From Methylobacter sp. (GTDB lineage: Bacteria > Pseudomonadota > Gammaproteobacteria > Methylococcales > Methylomonadaceae): 64,000 nucleotides of DNA. The number at the start of each line of letters is the position of its first letter. Position 1 is the stretch's first letter. Both the position numbers and the translations under genes were made by a program. A model generated the notes under the pieces. It ran no database searches. It was not told the DNA's origin and was given only the letters and a program-made list of their open reading frames with translations. Of this stretch, positions 32,898 through 41,895 are shown piece after piece. Location of the stretch: contig NZ_JAUXVR010000041.1 of assembly GCF_030680395.1 (NCBI RefSeq), positions 62,001-126,000 of the forward strand, given 5' to 3'.

Positions 32898-33154
32898 TGC
32901 CAAAGCTCATCGTCAATTTGGGATTCACTGTCAATTTTGCCCTGAATTTTTTGAAATTCGCTATCCGTCCACTTTCCAAAAAGAAAATCCAAGTCGTGGT
33001 ATTCCTGAGTGAAATGCTTTTTTTTATGCAGCCCTGTATGCTCTTTCAATACATCAAGCACCAGTTGATTAACACTCTTTCCGCTTGCTTGCGCTTGTTG
33101 TTTAAGGGTTGTTGCCAGATCGGGATCTATTCCGCGTATAGACAGGTTGCTCAT
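32894..33154 (-). CDS. vapB: VapB-type antitoxin (FitA-like)
   Basis: 86 aa. The N-terminal ribbon-helix-helix (LSIRGIDPDLATTLKQQAQ, then SVNQLVLDVLKEHTG) binds DNA, and the acidic C-terminal half with DLDFLFGKWTDSEF would wrap the toxin. ATG 33154 has AAGGAGC upstream. First gene of the vapBC pair, divergent from nifB. Confidence 0.9.
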   Translation of the reverse strand: MSNLSIRGIDPDLATTLKQQAQASGKSVNQLVLDVLKEHTGLHKKKHFTQEYHDLDFLFGKWTDSEFQKIQGKIDSESQIDDELWQ

Positions 33155-33262
33155 GTTTGCTCCTTGTTATAAGTGAATGCAGCTTGCCAGCATATTATGA
33201 ATGCGCTGGTAGTTTGTCAACAAGGCATAAAATTACAGTTATTTTTCCATCACCCAAGCTAT

Positions 33263-33278
33263 TGTGCCATTCATAACA
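33263..33278. promoter_or_regulatory. NifA activator site (distal) of nifB
   Basis: TGT-GCCATTCATA-ACA, exact TGT-N10-ACA, about 130 bp upstream of the predicted nifB transcription start. Confidence 0.75.
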
Positions 33279-33295
33279 AAACCTAAAAATATGGC

Positions 33296-33311
33296 TGTTG
33301 CGTTTGCAACA
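33296..33311. promoter_or_regulatory. NifA activator site (proximal) of nifB
   Basis: TGT-TGCGTTTGCA-ACA, a fully symmetric TGT-N10-ACA (TGTTGCG/CGCAACA-like), 33 bp from the distal site, close to three helical turns. Confidence 0.8.
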
Positions 33312-33374
33312 ATACTGCCTACCAGCTAAAACAATAACCATATAAATCAACGCCATCAAATAAAATACCGTCGT

Positions 33375-33390
33375 TGGCATAGCCTGTGCA
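33375..33390 (+). promoter_or_regulatory. Sigma54 promoter of nifB
   Basis: TGGCAT-AGCCT-GTGCA, correct GG/GC spacing. Predicted start near 33401, leaving a leader of about 34 bases before ATG 33435. Confidence 0.82.
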
Positions 33391-33434
33391 TTTGCTTTAG
33401 TAAGCTAGTAAACACAACTTACGAGGTCAATGCG

Positions 33435-34925
33435 ATGCAATTACCAGTATTAAACGATGCCCCTGAGGCTAAAGGCGGCTGTGCAGCCAGTTCATGCGGT
33501 ACAACCGACAATCAAATGGATTCATTGCCTGATTCGATACGGGAGAAGGTACAGAATCATCCGTGTTATTCGGAAGATGCCCATCATTACTTCGCCAGAA
33601 TGCATGTTGCTGTTGCTCCGGCTTGTAATATCCAGTGCCATTACTGTAACCGTAAATACGATTGCAGTAATGAATCGCGTCCCGGCGTGGTTTCCGAAGT
33701 GCTGACGCCGGATCAGGCGGTTAAAAAAACCATGGCGGTGGCGGCTACTATTCCGCAAATGACCGTTCTAGGTATCGCCGGCCCCGGCGATCCGTTAGCC
33801 AATCCCGAACGTACGTTTGAAACGTTCCGCCGTTTAAGCGAAGAAGCGCCGGACATCAAATTATGCGTATCAACGAACGGTCTTGCGCTGCCCGATTCGG
33901 TAGAGGAATTATCCAAGCACAATATCGATCACGTCACTATCACGATTAATTGCGTTGACCCTGAAATCGGCGCGAAGATTTATCCGTGGATTTACTGGAA
34001 CAATAAACGCATTACCGGCGTAAAAGCCGCAAAAATCCTGATTCAACAACAGCAAAAAGGCTTGGAAATGCTGATTGCCAAAGGCATTTTGGTTAAGGTC
34101 AATTCGGTGATGATTCCCGGTATAAACGATCAGCATTTGGCGGAAGTAAGTCGCGTGGTTAAATCCAAAGGCGCATTTTTGCACAACGTGATGCCGCTGA
34201 TTGCCGAAGCCGAACATGGCACTTTCTATGGCGTGATGGGGCAACGCGGCCCTACCCCCGATGAACTGCAAGACCTGCAAGATAGCTGTTCCGGCGATAT
34301 GAATATGATGCGCCATTGCCGTCAATGCCGCGCCGATGCGGTGGGCTTGTTGGGCGAAGATCGGGGCGACGAGTTTACGCTGGACAAGATTGAAGAGATG
34401 GACATCGACTATCAGGCGGCAATGGAAAAACGCAAAGTGATTCATGTCGCTATACAGGCTGAGATGGACAGTAAACGTCTGGAAAAAGCCCAAAAGGCAC
34501 AGCAACTTAAAGAAGAACCCAAGCTCACTACGCGCCCGGTATTGATGGCCGTAGCCACCAGTGGGCAAGGCGTGATTAACATGCACTTTGGTCATGCCAA
34601 AGAATTCCTGATTTATGAAGCCTCGCCGGACGGTGTGCGCTTTATCAGTCATCGTAAAGCCGATCAATATTGCGGCGGCGACAGCACCTGCGGCGACGGC
34701 GAAACCACTTTACAGCTGACTATCCGCGCTTTGGCAGGATGCGAAGCGGTATTGTGTTCCAAAGTCGGTTATGAGCCTTGGGAGCAACTTGAAGCGGCCG
34801 GAATTGCACCGAACGGCGAACATGCAATGGAACCCATCGAAGAAGCCGTGCTGGCTGTTTACAAAGAGATGGCGGCTGCGGGCAAGTTGGATGAGGCTAA
34901 AGATTCAGTTAGGGCCAGTGCGTAG
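33435..34925 (+). CDS. nifB: NifB, FeMo-co core (NifB-co) synthase
   Basis: 496 aa. The radical SAM cluster is held by Cys64, Cys68 and Cys71 (CNIQCHYC). The extra conserved cysteines for the K-clusters are in the N-terminal region and in MRHCRQCRADAVGLLGED. Residues about 385-490 are the NifX/NafY-like domain (VAVATSG-like VLMAVATSGQGVINMHFGHA), so this is the two-domain form. It fuses two [4Fe-4S] clusters with carbide insertion into the FeMo-co precursor. First gene of a run ending at nifQ. Confidence 0.97.
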   Translation: MQLPVLNDAPEAKGGCAASSCGTTDNQMDSLPDSIREKVQNHPCYSEDAHHYFARMHVAVAPACNIQCHYCNRKYDCSNESRPGVVSEVLTPDQAVKKTMAVAATIPQMTVLGIAGPGDPLANPERTFETFRRLSEEAPDIKLCVSTNGLALPDSVEELSKHNIDHVTITINCVDPEIGAKIYPWIYWNNKRITGVKAAKILIQQQQKGLEMLIAKGILVKVNSVMIPGINDQHLAEVSRVVKSKGAFLHNVMPLIAEAEHGTFYGVMGQRGPTPDELQDLQDSCSGDMNMMRHCRQCRADAVGLLGEDRGDEFTLDKIEEMDIDYQAAMEKRKVIHVAIQAEMDSKRLEKAQKAQQLKEEPKLTTRPVLMAVATSGQGVINMHFGHAKEFLIYEASPDGVRFISHRKADQYCGGDSTCGDGETTLQLTIRALAGCEAVLCSKVGYEPWEQLEAAGIAPNGEHAMEPIEEAVLAVYKEMAAAGKLDEAKDSVRASA

Positions 34926-34962
34926 GATAACTTAATCCCATAAGCATCAACTTAAAAACATA

Positions 34963-35027
34963 TCACCACGAAGGCACGAAGTACACGAAGAAAAAACTAA
35001 GTTAAAAACTTCGTGTCTTCGTGGTGA
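34963..35027. repeat. CACCACGAAG inverted repeat between nifB and fdxN
   Basis: TCACCACGAAGGCACGAAG pairs with CTTCGTGTCTTCGTGGTGA around an A-rich loop. Copies of one arm occur at 4981, 17121 and 58799. Confidence 0.8.
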
Positions 35028-35109
35028 ATTAATCTGTCTAGTCGATGTGCATGTTGTTACCGCAGTCCACGGTTCACATTCCCACACGATAGTATTTTAG
35101 GAGCCTGTC

Positions 35110-35388
35110 ATGGCAGTAAAAATTATTGAATCCTGCGTTAATTGCTATGCTTGCGAACCGGTTTGTCCAAGTAAAGCCATTTATGAGGCTAAACCGCATT
35201 TTTTGGTTAACAGCAAAAAATGCACCGAATGCGAGGGCGACTTCCCCGTTTATCAATGTGCCAGTATTTGCCCTATTGAAGGTGCGATATTGAATTCATT
35301 AGGCGAGCCCATTAACTTACCAGGCTCTTTAACGGGTATTCCGCCGGAAAGAATGGCGGAAGCAATGGCCGAGTTGCAGGGCCACTGA
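35110..35388 (+). CDS. fdxN: FdxN-type 2[4Fe-4S] ferredoxin
   Basis: 92 aa. First cluster ligands are C9-C12-C15-C19 (CVNCYACEPVCP). The second set is spaced CxxC-x8-CxxxC (KKCTECEGDFPVYQCASICP), the insertion typical of nif-associated FdxN. ATG 35110 follows TTAGGAGC. It delivers electrons to NifB or nitrogenase; in A. vinelandii fdxN lies in the same place after nifB. Confidence 0.95.
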   Translation: MAVKIIESCVNCYACEPVCPSKAIYEAKPHFLVNSKKCTECEGDFPVYQCASICPIEGAILNSLGEPINLPGSLTGIPPERMAEAMAELQGH

Positions 35389-35402
35389 TTGAGGACATCC
35401 TG

Positions 35403-35825
35403 ATGGCTACTGTCACTTTCTACGAAAAACCCGGTTGCATCAACAATACCCGGCAAAAGAAATTGTTAGCCGCAGCGGGCCATGAAGTTGTGGCGCTGAA
35501 TTTATTGACTGAAGCCTGGCAGCCTGAGCGCTTGCGCACTTTTTTCGGTAAATTGGCGGTACGCAATTGGTTTAATTACAGCGCCCCGGCCATCAAACAG
35601 GGCGAGATTGAACCTGACAACCTGACAGAGCATGAAGCCTTAGCGCTGATGGTGAAAAATCCGTTGTTAATTCGTCGCCCCTTAATGCAAGTCGGCGATA
35701 GAGTAATGGCCGGATTCGATCAGTACGCGGTCGATAACTGGATCGGCTTAAAAGAAATCCAGCCTCATCAGGATATAGAAAGCTGCCCTCGCCCGCTTGT
35801 ACAAGCAAGCTGCGGTCATGAGTAA
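35403..35825 (+). CDS. nifO: NifO, ArsC-like nitrogenase-associated protein
   Basis: 140 aa. Thioredoxin-like ArsC/Spx fold: VTFYEKPGCINNTRQKKLL with Cys in the position of the arsenate reductase active Cys, then the FFGKLAVRNWFN segment and NPLLIRRPLMQVGDRVMAGFD near the end. In A. vinelandii nifO follows nifB-fdxN and influences molybdenum use between nitrogenase and nitrate reductase. The flavodiiron gene starts inside its last codons. Confidence 0.92.
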   Translation: MATVTFYEKPGCINNTRQKKLLAAAGHEVVALNLLTEAWQPERLRTFFGKLAVRNWFNYSAPAIKQGEIEPDNLTEHEALALMVKNPLLIRRPLMQVGDRVMAGFDQYAVDNWIGLKEIQPHQDIESCPRPLVQASCGHE

Positions 35826-37101
35826 ACCTCCGGTCTTAACGCTTGATGGCGTACCGCAAGCCGTCACGCTATCCGAACGCGTTCACTGGATAGGCGCGCT
35901 CGATCCGTCGCTGCGCACCTTTGACATCATCTTAAAAACCGCCAACGGCACCAGCTACAACGCTTACGTAGTCAGAGGCAGCGAAGGCGTTGCCATTATC
36001 GATACCGTCAAGGAAAATTTTGCCGATGATTTTTTTGCCCGTTTGGAATCGGTAGCGCGTTATGACGAGATTAAAGTCATCGTCCTGAATCATCTTGAGC
36101 CCGATCATACCGGCGCATTGCCCGAGCTGATGCGCCGCGCACCGCAAGCTCAACTTTACATTTCCCAGAAAGCGCAATCCATGCTCAAGGCACTGCTAAA
36201 ACAGGATGCGTTCGATTTTACGCCGGTCTTTACCGGTGATCAGGTATCGCTGGGCGATCGCACTTTAACGTTTTTTCATACCCCTTATTTGCATTGGCCG
36301 GATACGCAATGCACTTATTTAATAGAAGAAAAAACCCTGTTTTCAGGCGATGTGTTCGGCTGCCATTTTTGCGATGCGCGGCTGTTTAACGATGAAGTCG
36401 GCGATTTCCGCTTTTCGTTTGAATATTACTACGCCCACATCATGCGGCCGTTTAAAGACTATGTAAATCGGGCGCTGGTCCTGATTGAACCTTTGCTGCC
36501 GCTCAATAAAATCCTGCCTGCGCATGGCCCGCTGTTACGCGACCAGCCGCAACGCTATGTCCAGCGCTATCGGGAATTATCAAAACCTGCTTTGGAAAGC
36601 GAAATCAGCGCAGGCGAAAAAACCCTGTTGATCTTTTATATCAGTTCCTACGGCAACACGCGGCGCATGGCCGAAGCCATTTATGAAGGCGCGATGGCGG
36701 TGGAGCATGTGCGCGTCTCTCTATACGATCTGGAAGGCAGTGAAATAGCGCCGTTTGTCGATTTAATAGAAGGTGCGGACGGCATCCTGTTCGGCACGCC
36801 GACCATTAACGGCGATGCGGTTAAACCGGTGTGGGATTTATTGTCCTCGCTGGCTGTCATCAATCTCAAATCGAAACTGGGCGGTGTTTTCGGCTCGTAC
36901 GGCTGGACCGGGGAAGGCGTGAAAATGGTTGAAGATCGCTTACGCGGTCTCAAATTGCGTGTGCCCATTCCGGGCATACGCATTAAGTTAATTCCGACCG
37001 AAGAAGAAATCGAAATCTGTCGTGAATTCGGGCTTGAAATGGCACAGGATCTGATGGGTTTAAGACAACCCAAAGTGATCGATATGGCCGATCTTGCTTA
37101 G
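35818..37101 (+). CDS. Flavodiiron protein (O2/NO reductase)
   Basis: 427 aa from ATG 35818, overlapping the nifO stop by 8 bp. The N-terminal beta-lactamase-like domain (1-250) carries the diiron motif LNHLEPDHTGALPEL, then FHTPYLHWPDTQ, SGDVFGCHFCD and LPAHGPLLR. Residues about 255-415 are a flavodoxin domain (IFYISSYGNTRRMAEAI, FGTPTINGDAVKP, FGSYGWTGEG). Such proteins reduce O2 to water or NO to N2O. Inside a nifB-nifQ run the likely job is local O2 removal, an inference from position. Confidence 0.94.
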   Translation: MSKPPVLTLDGVPQAVTLSERVHWIGALDPSLRTFDIILKTANGTSYNAYVVRGSEGVAIIDTVKENFADDFFARLESVARYDEIKVIVLNHLEPDHTGALPELMRRAPQAQLYISQKAQSMLKALLKQDAFDFTPVFTGDQVSLGDRTLTFFHTPYLHWPDTQCTYLIEEKTLFSGDVFGCHFCDARLFNDEVGDFRFSFEYYYAHIMRPFKDYVNRALVLIEPLLPLNKILPAHGPLLRDQPQRYVQRYRELSKPALESEISAGEKTLLIFYISSYGNTRRMAEAIYEGAMAVEHVRVSLYDLEGSEIAPFVDLIEGADGILFGTPTINGDAVKPVWDLLSSLAVINLKSKLGGVFGSYGWTGEGVKMVEDRLRGLKLRVPIPGIRIKLIPTEEEIEICREFGLEMAQDLMGLRQPKVIDMADLA

Positions 37102-37112
37102 TATTTTTTTAA

Positions 37113-37418
<306 letters not shown>

Positions 37419-37461
37419 AAAACATGTTTCTCGTTTCCATGCTTTTGCGTAATGCCGTTAC

Positions 37462-37543
37462 GTAGGAGTGGGCCGCGCCCGCGACATTCCGGCAACGACT
37501 GCTGGATGGTCATGCATTGATCGCGGGCATGGCCTACTCCTAC
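37462..37543. repeat. GTAGGAGTGGGCC inverted repeat
   Basis: GTAGGAGTGGGCCGCGCCCG pairs with GCGGGCATGGCCTACTCCTAC. A second copy with the same arms is at 46894-46976. It lies in the 237-bp gap between the two ferredoxin genes, where no gene is seen. Confidence 0.8.
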
Positions 37544-37655
37544 AAAACTTAACATAGATGGTGGCGCTTTCGCATGGTAATGCAGATAAGAATAACGTCG
37601 ATGATTTCCCACGCGGAAACATGCGACAACACATCACACTCATAAGGGGTAAATC

Positions 37656-38006
37656 ATGGCTTTAGTTACTTTTTCAAATCCCGAATACCGGGATAAAACC
37701 GTCTACGCCGTAGCCGGCAGTCATACCGAAACACTGCTGAAACTGGCCCGGGAAAACAAAATCCCGATCAATTACGAATGCGAAGATGGCGAATGCGGCA
37801 CCTGCCTGGTAAAAGTCAGCAGTGTCGATCAAAAGCACCAACGCATGGGCGGCCCTTTAACCGAAAAAGAAAAAGAAGTGCTGCGCGTTAGCGGCAAAAT
37901 CAGCAAAGATGAAATGGAGCAAATGATTGTCGACGATATACCGTCACCCTGGCGCTTGGCTTGCCAGATGATAGTCAGGGATGAAGATATTCTGGTCGAA
38001 TATTAA
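37656..38006 (+). CDS. Shethna protein II (FeSII)-like [2Fe-2S] ferredoxin
   Basis: 116 aa. Beyond the ligands ECEDGECGTC and LACQ, it follows A. vinelandii FeSII along its length: VAGSHTETLLKLARENKIPI at the start, the extra helical insert MGGPLTEKEKEVLRVSGKIS, and IVRDEDILVEY at the end. FeSII forms a reversible, inactive but O2-resistant complex with nitrogenase components (conformational protection). ATG 37656 follows AAGGGG. Assignment is from remembered similarity, not a search. Confidence 0.85.
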   Translation: MALVTFSNPEYRDKTVYAVAGSHTETLLKLARENKIPINYECEDGECGTCLVKVSSVDQKHQRMGGPLTEKEKEVLRVSGKISKDEMEQMIVDDIPSPWRLACQMIVRDEDILVEY

Positions 38007-38008
38007 TC

Positions 38009-38584
38009 ATGTCTGCCGTTCTCCAACTCCAGGATGACCGGGAGCAGATCTATGCCCGGCTAAAGCCCAAGTCCATGATCAGTCCTAATCATGAATGGCT
38101 GGCCTGCATGACGGCCAGTTGGTGTGCCGGGCAAGGCGTTTTGCCCGACACGATGGGGTTGGAGTCCGGCCAGTTTAATGAGCTAAAAAACCGTCTTTTT
38201 CCCGGCAGCAGCATTCCGGACCATGCGCCCTCGGGTAGCAAGCTGGACTTTAGCCGAATGCTGGAAAAAGATGATCTGGTTAACCTGCTCAAGCATTTCA
38301 GCAAGCCCGATATTATCGAAATAGACTGGATCATAGGCGTTATCGTAGCCGGCAGTCTGGGCAGCGATCATTTATGGCAGGATTTAGGCCTCTGGTCGCG
38401 TTCTCAACTGAGCGCCATGCTGCAATACAACTTTCCCGAATTGGCCGCAAAAAACGACAAGGACATGAAATGGAAAAAGTTCATATACAAGCAGCTTTGC
38501 GAAGCGGAAGGCTTGTACCTGTGTCGCGTACCTTCTTGCGAGGTCTGCATCGACTACCCCAAATGTTACGGCTCCGAAGAATAG
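38009..38584 (+). CDS. nifQ: NifQ, molybdenum donor protein
   Basis: 191 aa. The C-terminal metal motif CRVPSCEVCIDYPKCYG (C-x4-C-x2-C-x5-C) is diagnostic; it binds a Mo-Fe-S cluster and passes Mo to NifEN/NifH for FeMo-co. The N-terminal helical region contains EWLACMTASWCAGQGVLPD. It starts 2 bp after the FeSII-like stop, so coupled. It ends the nifB operon. Confidence 0.95.
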   Translation: MSAVLQLQDDREQIYARLKPKSMISPNHEWLACMTASWCAGQGVLPDTMGLESGQFNELKNRLFPGSSIPDHAPSGSKLDFSRMLEKDDLVNLLKHFSKPDIIEIDWIIGVIVAGSLGSDHLWQDLGLWSRSQLSAMLQYNFPELAAKNDKDMKWKKFIYKQLCEAEGLYLCRVPSCEVCIDYPKCYGSEE

Positions 38585-38821
38585 CGCTTAATTTACAAAT
38601 CAATATTCACGCTGATCCTGCACGGATGAGCACATTAAACATTTTACTTCATTGAAGCGGTCAACCAGTTCTCTGGCGACCCTTCTAATCGCTTGGGTTG
38701 GGCGACGAATACATCCTGCTACTTGATATTAGCGTGGTCGCCTTGGGTCATCAGTGCATCCGAAGATTCGGCATAGCCGGCACGTAACAATCCCAATCAT
38801 AAATAAAAATAGGCGTGCATC
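38585..38821. other. Gap between nifQ and the chemoreceptor gene
   Basis: 237 bp with no gene and no strong terminator. No sigma54 element at correct spacing and no obvious -35/-10 pair stands out. Confidence 0.4.
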
Positions 38822-41206
38822 ATGTTAAATAAGATGAAAAATTCCGGTCTGTTAACGATCAAAATGCGTTTTACGATCATTTTGAGCACCTTGGTTATCG
38901 GTTTTTCGCTGTTCGGTTTCGCAACATTCAAAGCCATGAGCACACTTAATGTTAATGGCCCCCTTTATCAGCGCATCGTTCAGGGCAAAGATATTATTGC
39001 CGATGTCCTGCCGCCGCCTGAATACATCATCGAGTCCTATCTGGTAACGCTGCAATTAACCCAAGCCGCCGAACCTGCTGAAATCAGCGCTTTAGCGACG
39101 CGTTTTAAAATACTGAAAACCGAATACGAGTCCCGCCACAGTTATTGGTTAGGCCAAGCTTTGGAACAGGAGCTGCGTACTCCCCTGCTTGAAGCCTCTT
39201 ACCGGGCGGCGCAAGACTTTTATGCCGAAGCCGACCATCATTTTCTGCCTGCCGTTCAGACAGGAGACCGCAGCGCAGCACTGACCAGTCTCCAAAAAAT
39301 GCGCAACGCCTATGAACAACACCGCATCGCTATTGATAACGTGGTGCAGCTTACGACGGCTCGCAATGCAACGGATGAGACGCAAGCTCGAAACACGATC
39401 CACAGTTACGGTATCATCCTGATCGGCATTTTCGCTTTCAGCGTTGCCGCGGCCGTAGCACTAACAGCATTAATCAGTCGCGGCATTATTCGTCAATTGG
39501 GCGGCGAACCTGGCGATGTTGCCGATTTAGCCAGAAATATCGCCACCGGCAAACTCGATAATGCCATAGCGATTAAAGCAAACGATAACGGCAGTTTGCT
39601 GGCAACCATGAAAAATATGCAGCAACAACTGCTTGCGCGCATAACCGCGGATCGACGAATAGCCAACGACGCCCTGCGCATCAAGACGGCCCTGGACAGC
39701 ATCAGCGCAAACGTGATGATCGCCGATAATGAGCGCACGATCATCTACATGAACCCGGCTGTGCATAACATGCTGCGACTGGCCGAAACCGACATTCGCA
39801 AGTCCATGCCGCATTTTGACTTCGACAAACTGCTGGGGGCGAGCATCGACTCTTTTCACAAAAATCCGGCGCATCAGCAAGAATTGCTGGCGCAGTTCAG
39901 TTCGACCTTACGAAGCGAGATTACTATTGCCGGACGCACTTTTTATCTGGTTGCCAGTCCCATCAATGACGAACGCGGCGAGAAACTCGGGGTGGTGGTG
40001 GAATGGAAAGATCGAACGGCCGAAGTCGGCATTGAGCAGGAAATCGCCAACGTAGTGGATGCTGCCGTGCAAGGCGACTTTACCCAACGCTTCGACTTAC
40101 AGGGCAAGGAAGGTTTCTTCTGCGAACTGAGCGTCGGCATCAACCAACTGATGCAAACCAGCGAATCCGGTCTCACCGAAGTGGTGCGCGTACTTGAAGC
40201 CCTGTCCCGAGGCGATCTGACCGAAACGATTACCAACGACTATTCCGGCACCTTTGGACAACTCAAGGATGACTCCAATACAACCGTAGAAAAGCTTAAA
40301 GCGATTATTAACCAGATCAAAACCACCTCCGACAGCATTAACACCGCGTCTAAAGAAATCGCCGCAGGCAACAATGACTTGTCTCATCGCACCGAGGAGC
40401 AAGCCGCCAGCCTGCAACAAACCGCCGCCAGCATGGAAGAACTGACCTCCGCCGTACAGCATAATGCCGCAAACGCCCAACAGGCCAACCGGCTCGCCGT
40501 TGACGCGTCCGACATCGCGGGCAAAGGCGTAGAAGTGGTCGGCCAAGTGGTTACGACCATGAACGACATCAACCAGTCTTCACATAAAATCGGGGAAATT
40601 ATCTCGGTGATTGACGACATCGCTTTTCAGACCAATATTCTTGCCCTCAACGCTGCGGTGGAAGCCGCCCGTGCCGGAGATCAAGGCCGGGGCTTTGCCG
40701 TGGTCGCCGTGGAAGTGCGCAATCTTGCGCAACGCGCCGCAACGGCCGCAGGGGAAATTAAAGACCTGATTCATGATTCGGTCGACAAAGTCTCGGGCGG
40801 CAGTAAGCTGGTTGCCCAAGCGGGACTGACAATGGAAGAAATCGTCAGCTCGGTGCGCGGCGTTACCGACATGATGGCCGAAATCACCGCCGCCTCCGCA
40901 GAACAAAGCTCCGGCATCGAACAGGTCAATCAAGCCATCGCTCAAATGGATAACGTAACCCAACAAAATGCGGCCCTGGTAGAACAAGCCGCAGCGGCAG
41001 CGGAATCGTTGGAAGAGCAGGCGCAAGGTTTGGCGGCCATAATGAGCAGCTTTAAAGTAGACGGCAACTCACGTAGTTCTGCCGGCTCTTTTTATGCGCT
41101 TCCCGCACGAAGAGAAATAACAGCGGCGGGGACAAATACGGCTAAAAACTCACCCGTCAAACAGAAACTACAACTTGCTGATAATCACGATTGGGAAGAG
41201 TTTTAA
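38822..41206 (+). CDS. Methyl-accepting chemotaxis protein with periplasmic, HAMP and PAS domains
   Basis: 794 aa. TM1 about 15-38, a roughly 160-residue periplasmic helical sensor, TM2 about 195-217, HAMP to about 270, then a cytoplasmic PAS-like domain (about 290-405; [17 protein letters not shown]), a second HAMP-like linker and the long signalling coiled coil with the tip [16 protein letters not shown]. It ends in NHDWEEF, reminiscent of the WEEF tail of CheR/CheB-recruiting receptors. The signal sensed is unknown. It stands alone; no che genes are nearby. Confidence 0.93.
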   Translation: MLNKMKNSGLLTIKMRFTIILSTLVIGFSLFGFATFKAMSTLNVNGPLYQRIVQGKDIIADVLPPPEYIIESYLVTLQLTQAAEPAEISALATRFKILKTEYESRHSYWLGQALEQELRTPLLEASYRAAQDFYAEADHHFLPAVQTGDRSAALTSLQKMRNAYEQHRIAIDNVVQLTTARNATDETQARNTIHSYGIILIGIFAFSVAAAVALTALISRGIIRQLGGEPGDVADLARNIATGKLDNAIAIKANDNGSLLATMKNMQQQLLARITADRRIANDALRIKTALDSISANVMIADNERTIIYMNPAVHNMLRLAETDIRKSMPHFDFDKLLGASIDSFHKNPAHQQELLAQFSSTLRSEITIAGRTFYLVASPINDERGEKLGVVVEWKDRTAEVGIEQEIANVVDAAVQGDFTQRFDLQGKEGFFCELSVGINQLMQTSESGLTEVVRVLEALSRGDLTETITNDYSGTFGQLKDDSNTTVEKLKAIINQIKTTSDSINTASKEIAAGNNDLSHRTEEQAASLQQTAASMEELTSAVQHNAANAQQANRLAVDASDIAGKGVEVVGQVVTTMNDINQSSHKIGEIISVIDDIAFQTNILALNAAVEAARAGDQGRGFAVVAVEVRNLAQRAATAAGEIKDLIHDSVDKVSGGSKLVAQAGLTMEEIVSSVRGVTDMMAEITAASAEQSSGIEQVNQAIAQMDNVTQQNAALVEQAAAAAESLEEQAQGLAAIMSSFKVDGNSRSSAGSFYALPARREITAAGTNTAKNSPVKQKLQLADNHDWEEF

Positions 41207-41895
41207 TGCCATTTATTTGTAATAACTCCGGACTTGATGTGACAGTTTCTCAAATGAGTCTAAGCTGCATCAGGCATTGACTGTCTCGGTTCGACCCAAA
41301 CCATCACGCGCCCAGATTTACAAATGCCAGCATACTCACGGAAAGCGGACAGCCGATTCTAGCGGATCAACTGGCACTACTAAAACTGACAGTCATAATG
41401 TTTTGGTGTTATAAAATCACTGTAAGCTAATAAAATATATGGTATTTTCATAATTGTATCGATGAAATACATTCTGTCGGCTCAGCGGATAAAAAACATC
41501 ATGGTTTAGAACGCGCCTCATTAAGGCACCACAACGTGGTGCTCTCACCGATAATCCCCAAGAGCCGCGTCGATAGCCATTAAGGTTATTTGTATCCATC
41601 GAAATGATGATTCAACCAGATGCAAGGATCTCTGTTACCAATCCCAGATGATCTCGCAGATAGCCCTGAACATTAGACAAAACGATACCATCTGTCTAAT
41701 CTCTGGCCTGATAATACTCTGGAAACAAATTAAACCGCCATTGCTGGCGGTTTTTTTATAGGCTTTTGAAAACTAGACAGACCTTATCGAAGGTTCAATA
41801 CTTAGTAAGCAATTAATTTTAAAGCACAAATCCATCACGCAGCATGTCTATTCCCGCTTGAACTTTACACGCAATAACAATTAAGCGGCCTGGTA
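41207..41895. other. Gap with a terminator, otherwise nothing recognised
   Basis: About 690 bp. Apart from the hairpin at 41732 I see no gene, tRNA or repeat family member here. A 60-codon open frame at 41417-41599 on the minus strand has no ribosome site and no protein-like pattern. Confidence 0.45.
41732..41757 (+). terminator. Rho-independent terminator
   Basis: AAACCGCCA-TTGC-TGGCGGTTT followed by TTTTTT. A textbook stem plus U-tract on the plus strand, about 525 bp past the chemoreceptor stop; the A-rich left side makes it usable from the other strand too. Confidence 0.85.

Noticed and set aside
33909-34667. Long minus-strand frame inside nifB
   Set aside because: Shadow of the nifB coding strand; nifB is unmistakable.
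37559-37574. Sigma54-like TGGTGGCGCTTTCGCA before the FeSII-like gene
   Set aside because: GG and GC spacing fit but both boxes are off consensus and there is no TGT-N10-ACA site; it is next to a repeat.
41417-41599. 60-codon minus-strand frame after the chemoreceptor
   Set aside because: No ribosome site or protein-like composition; treated as chance.
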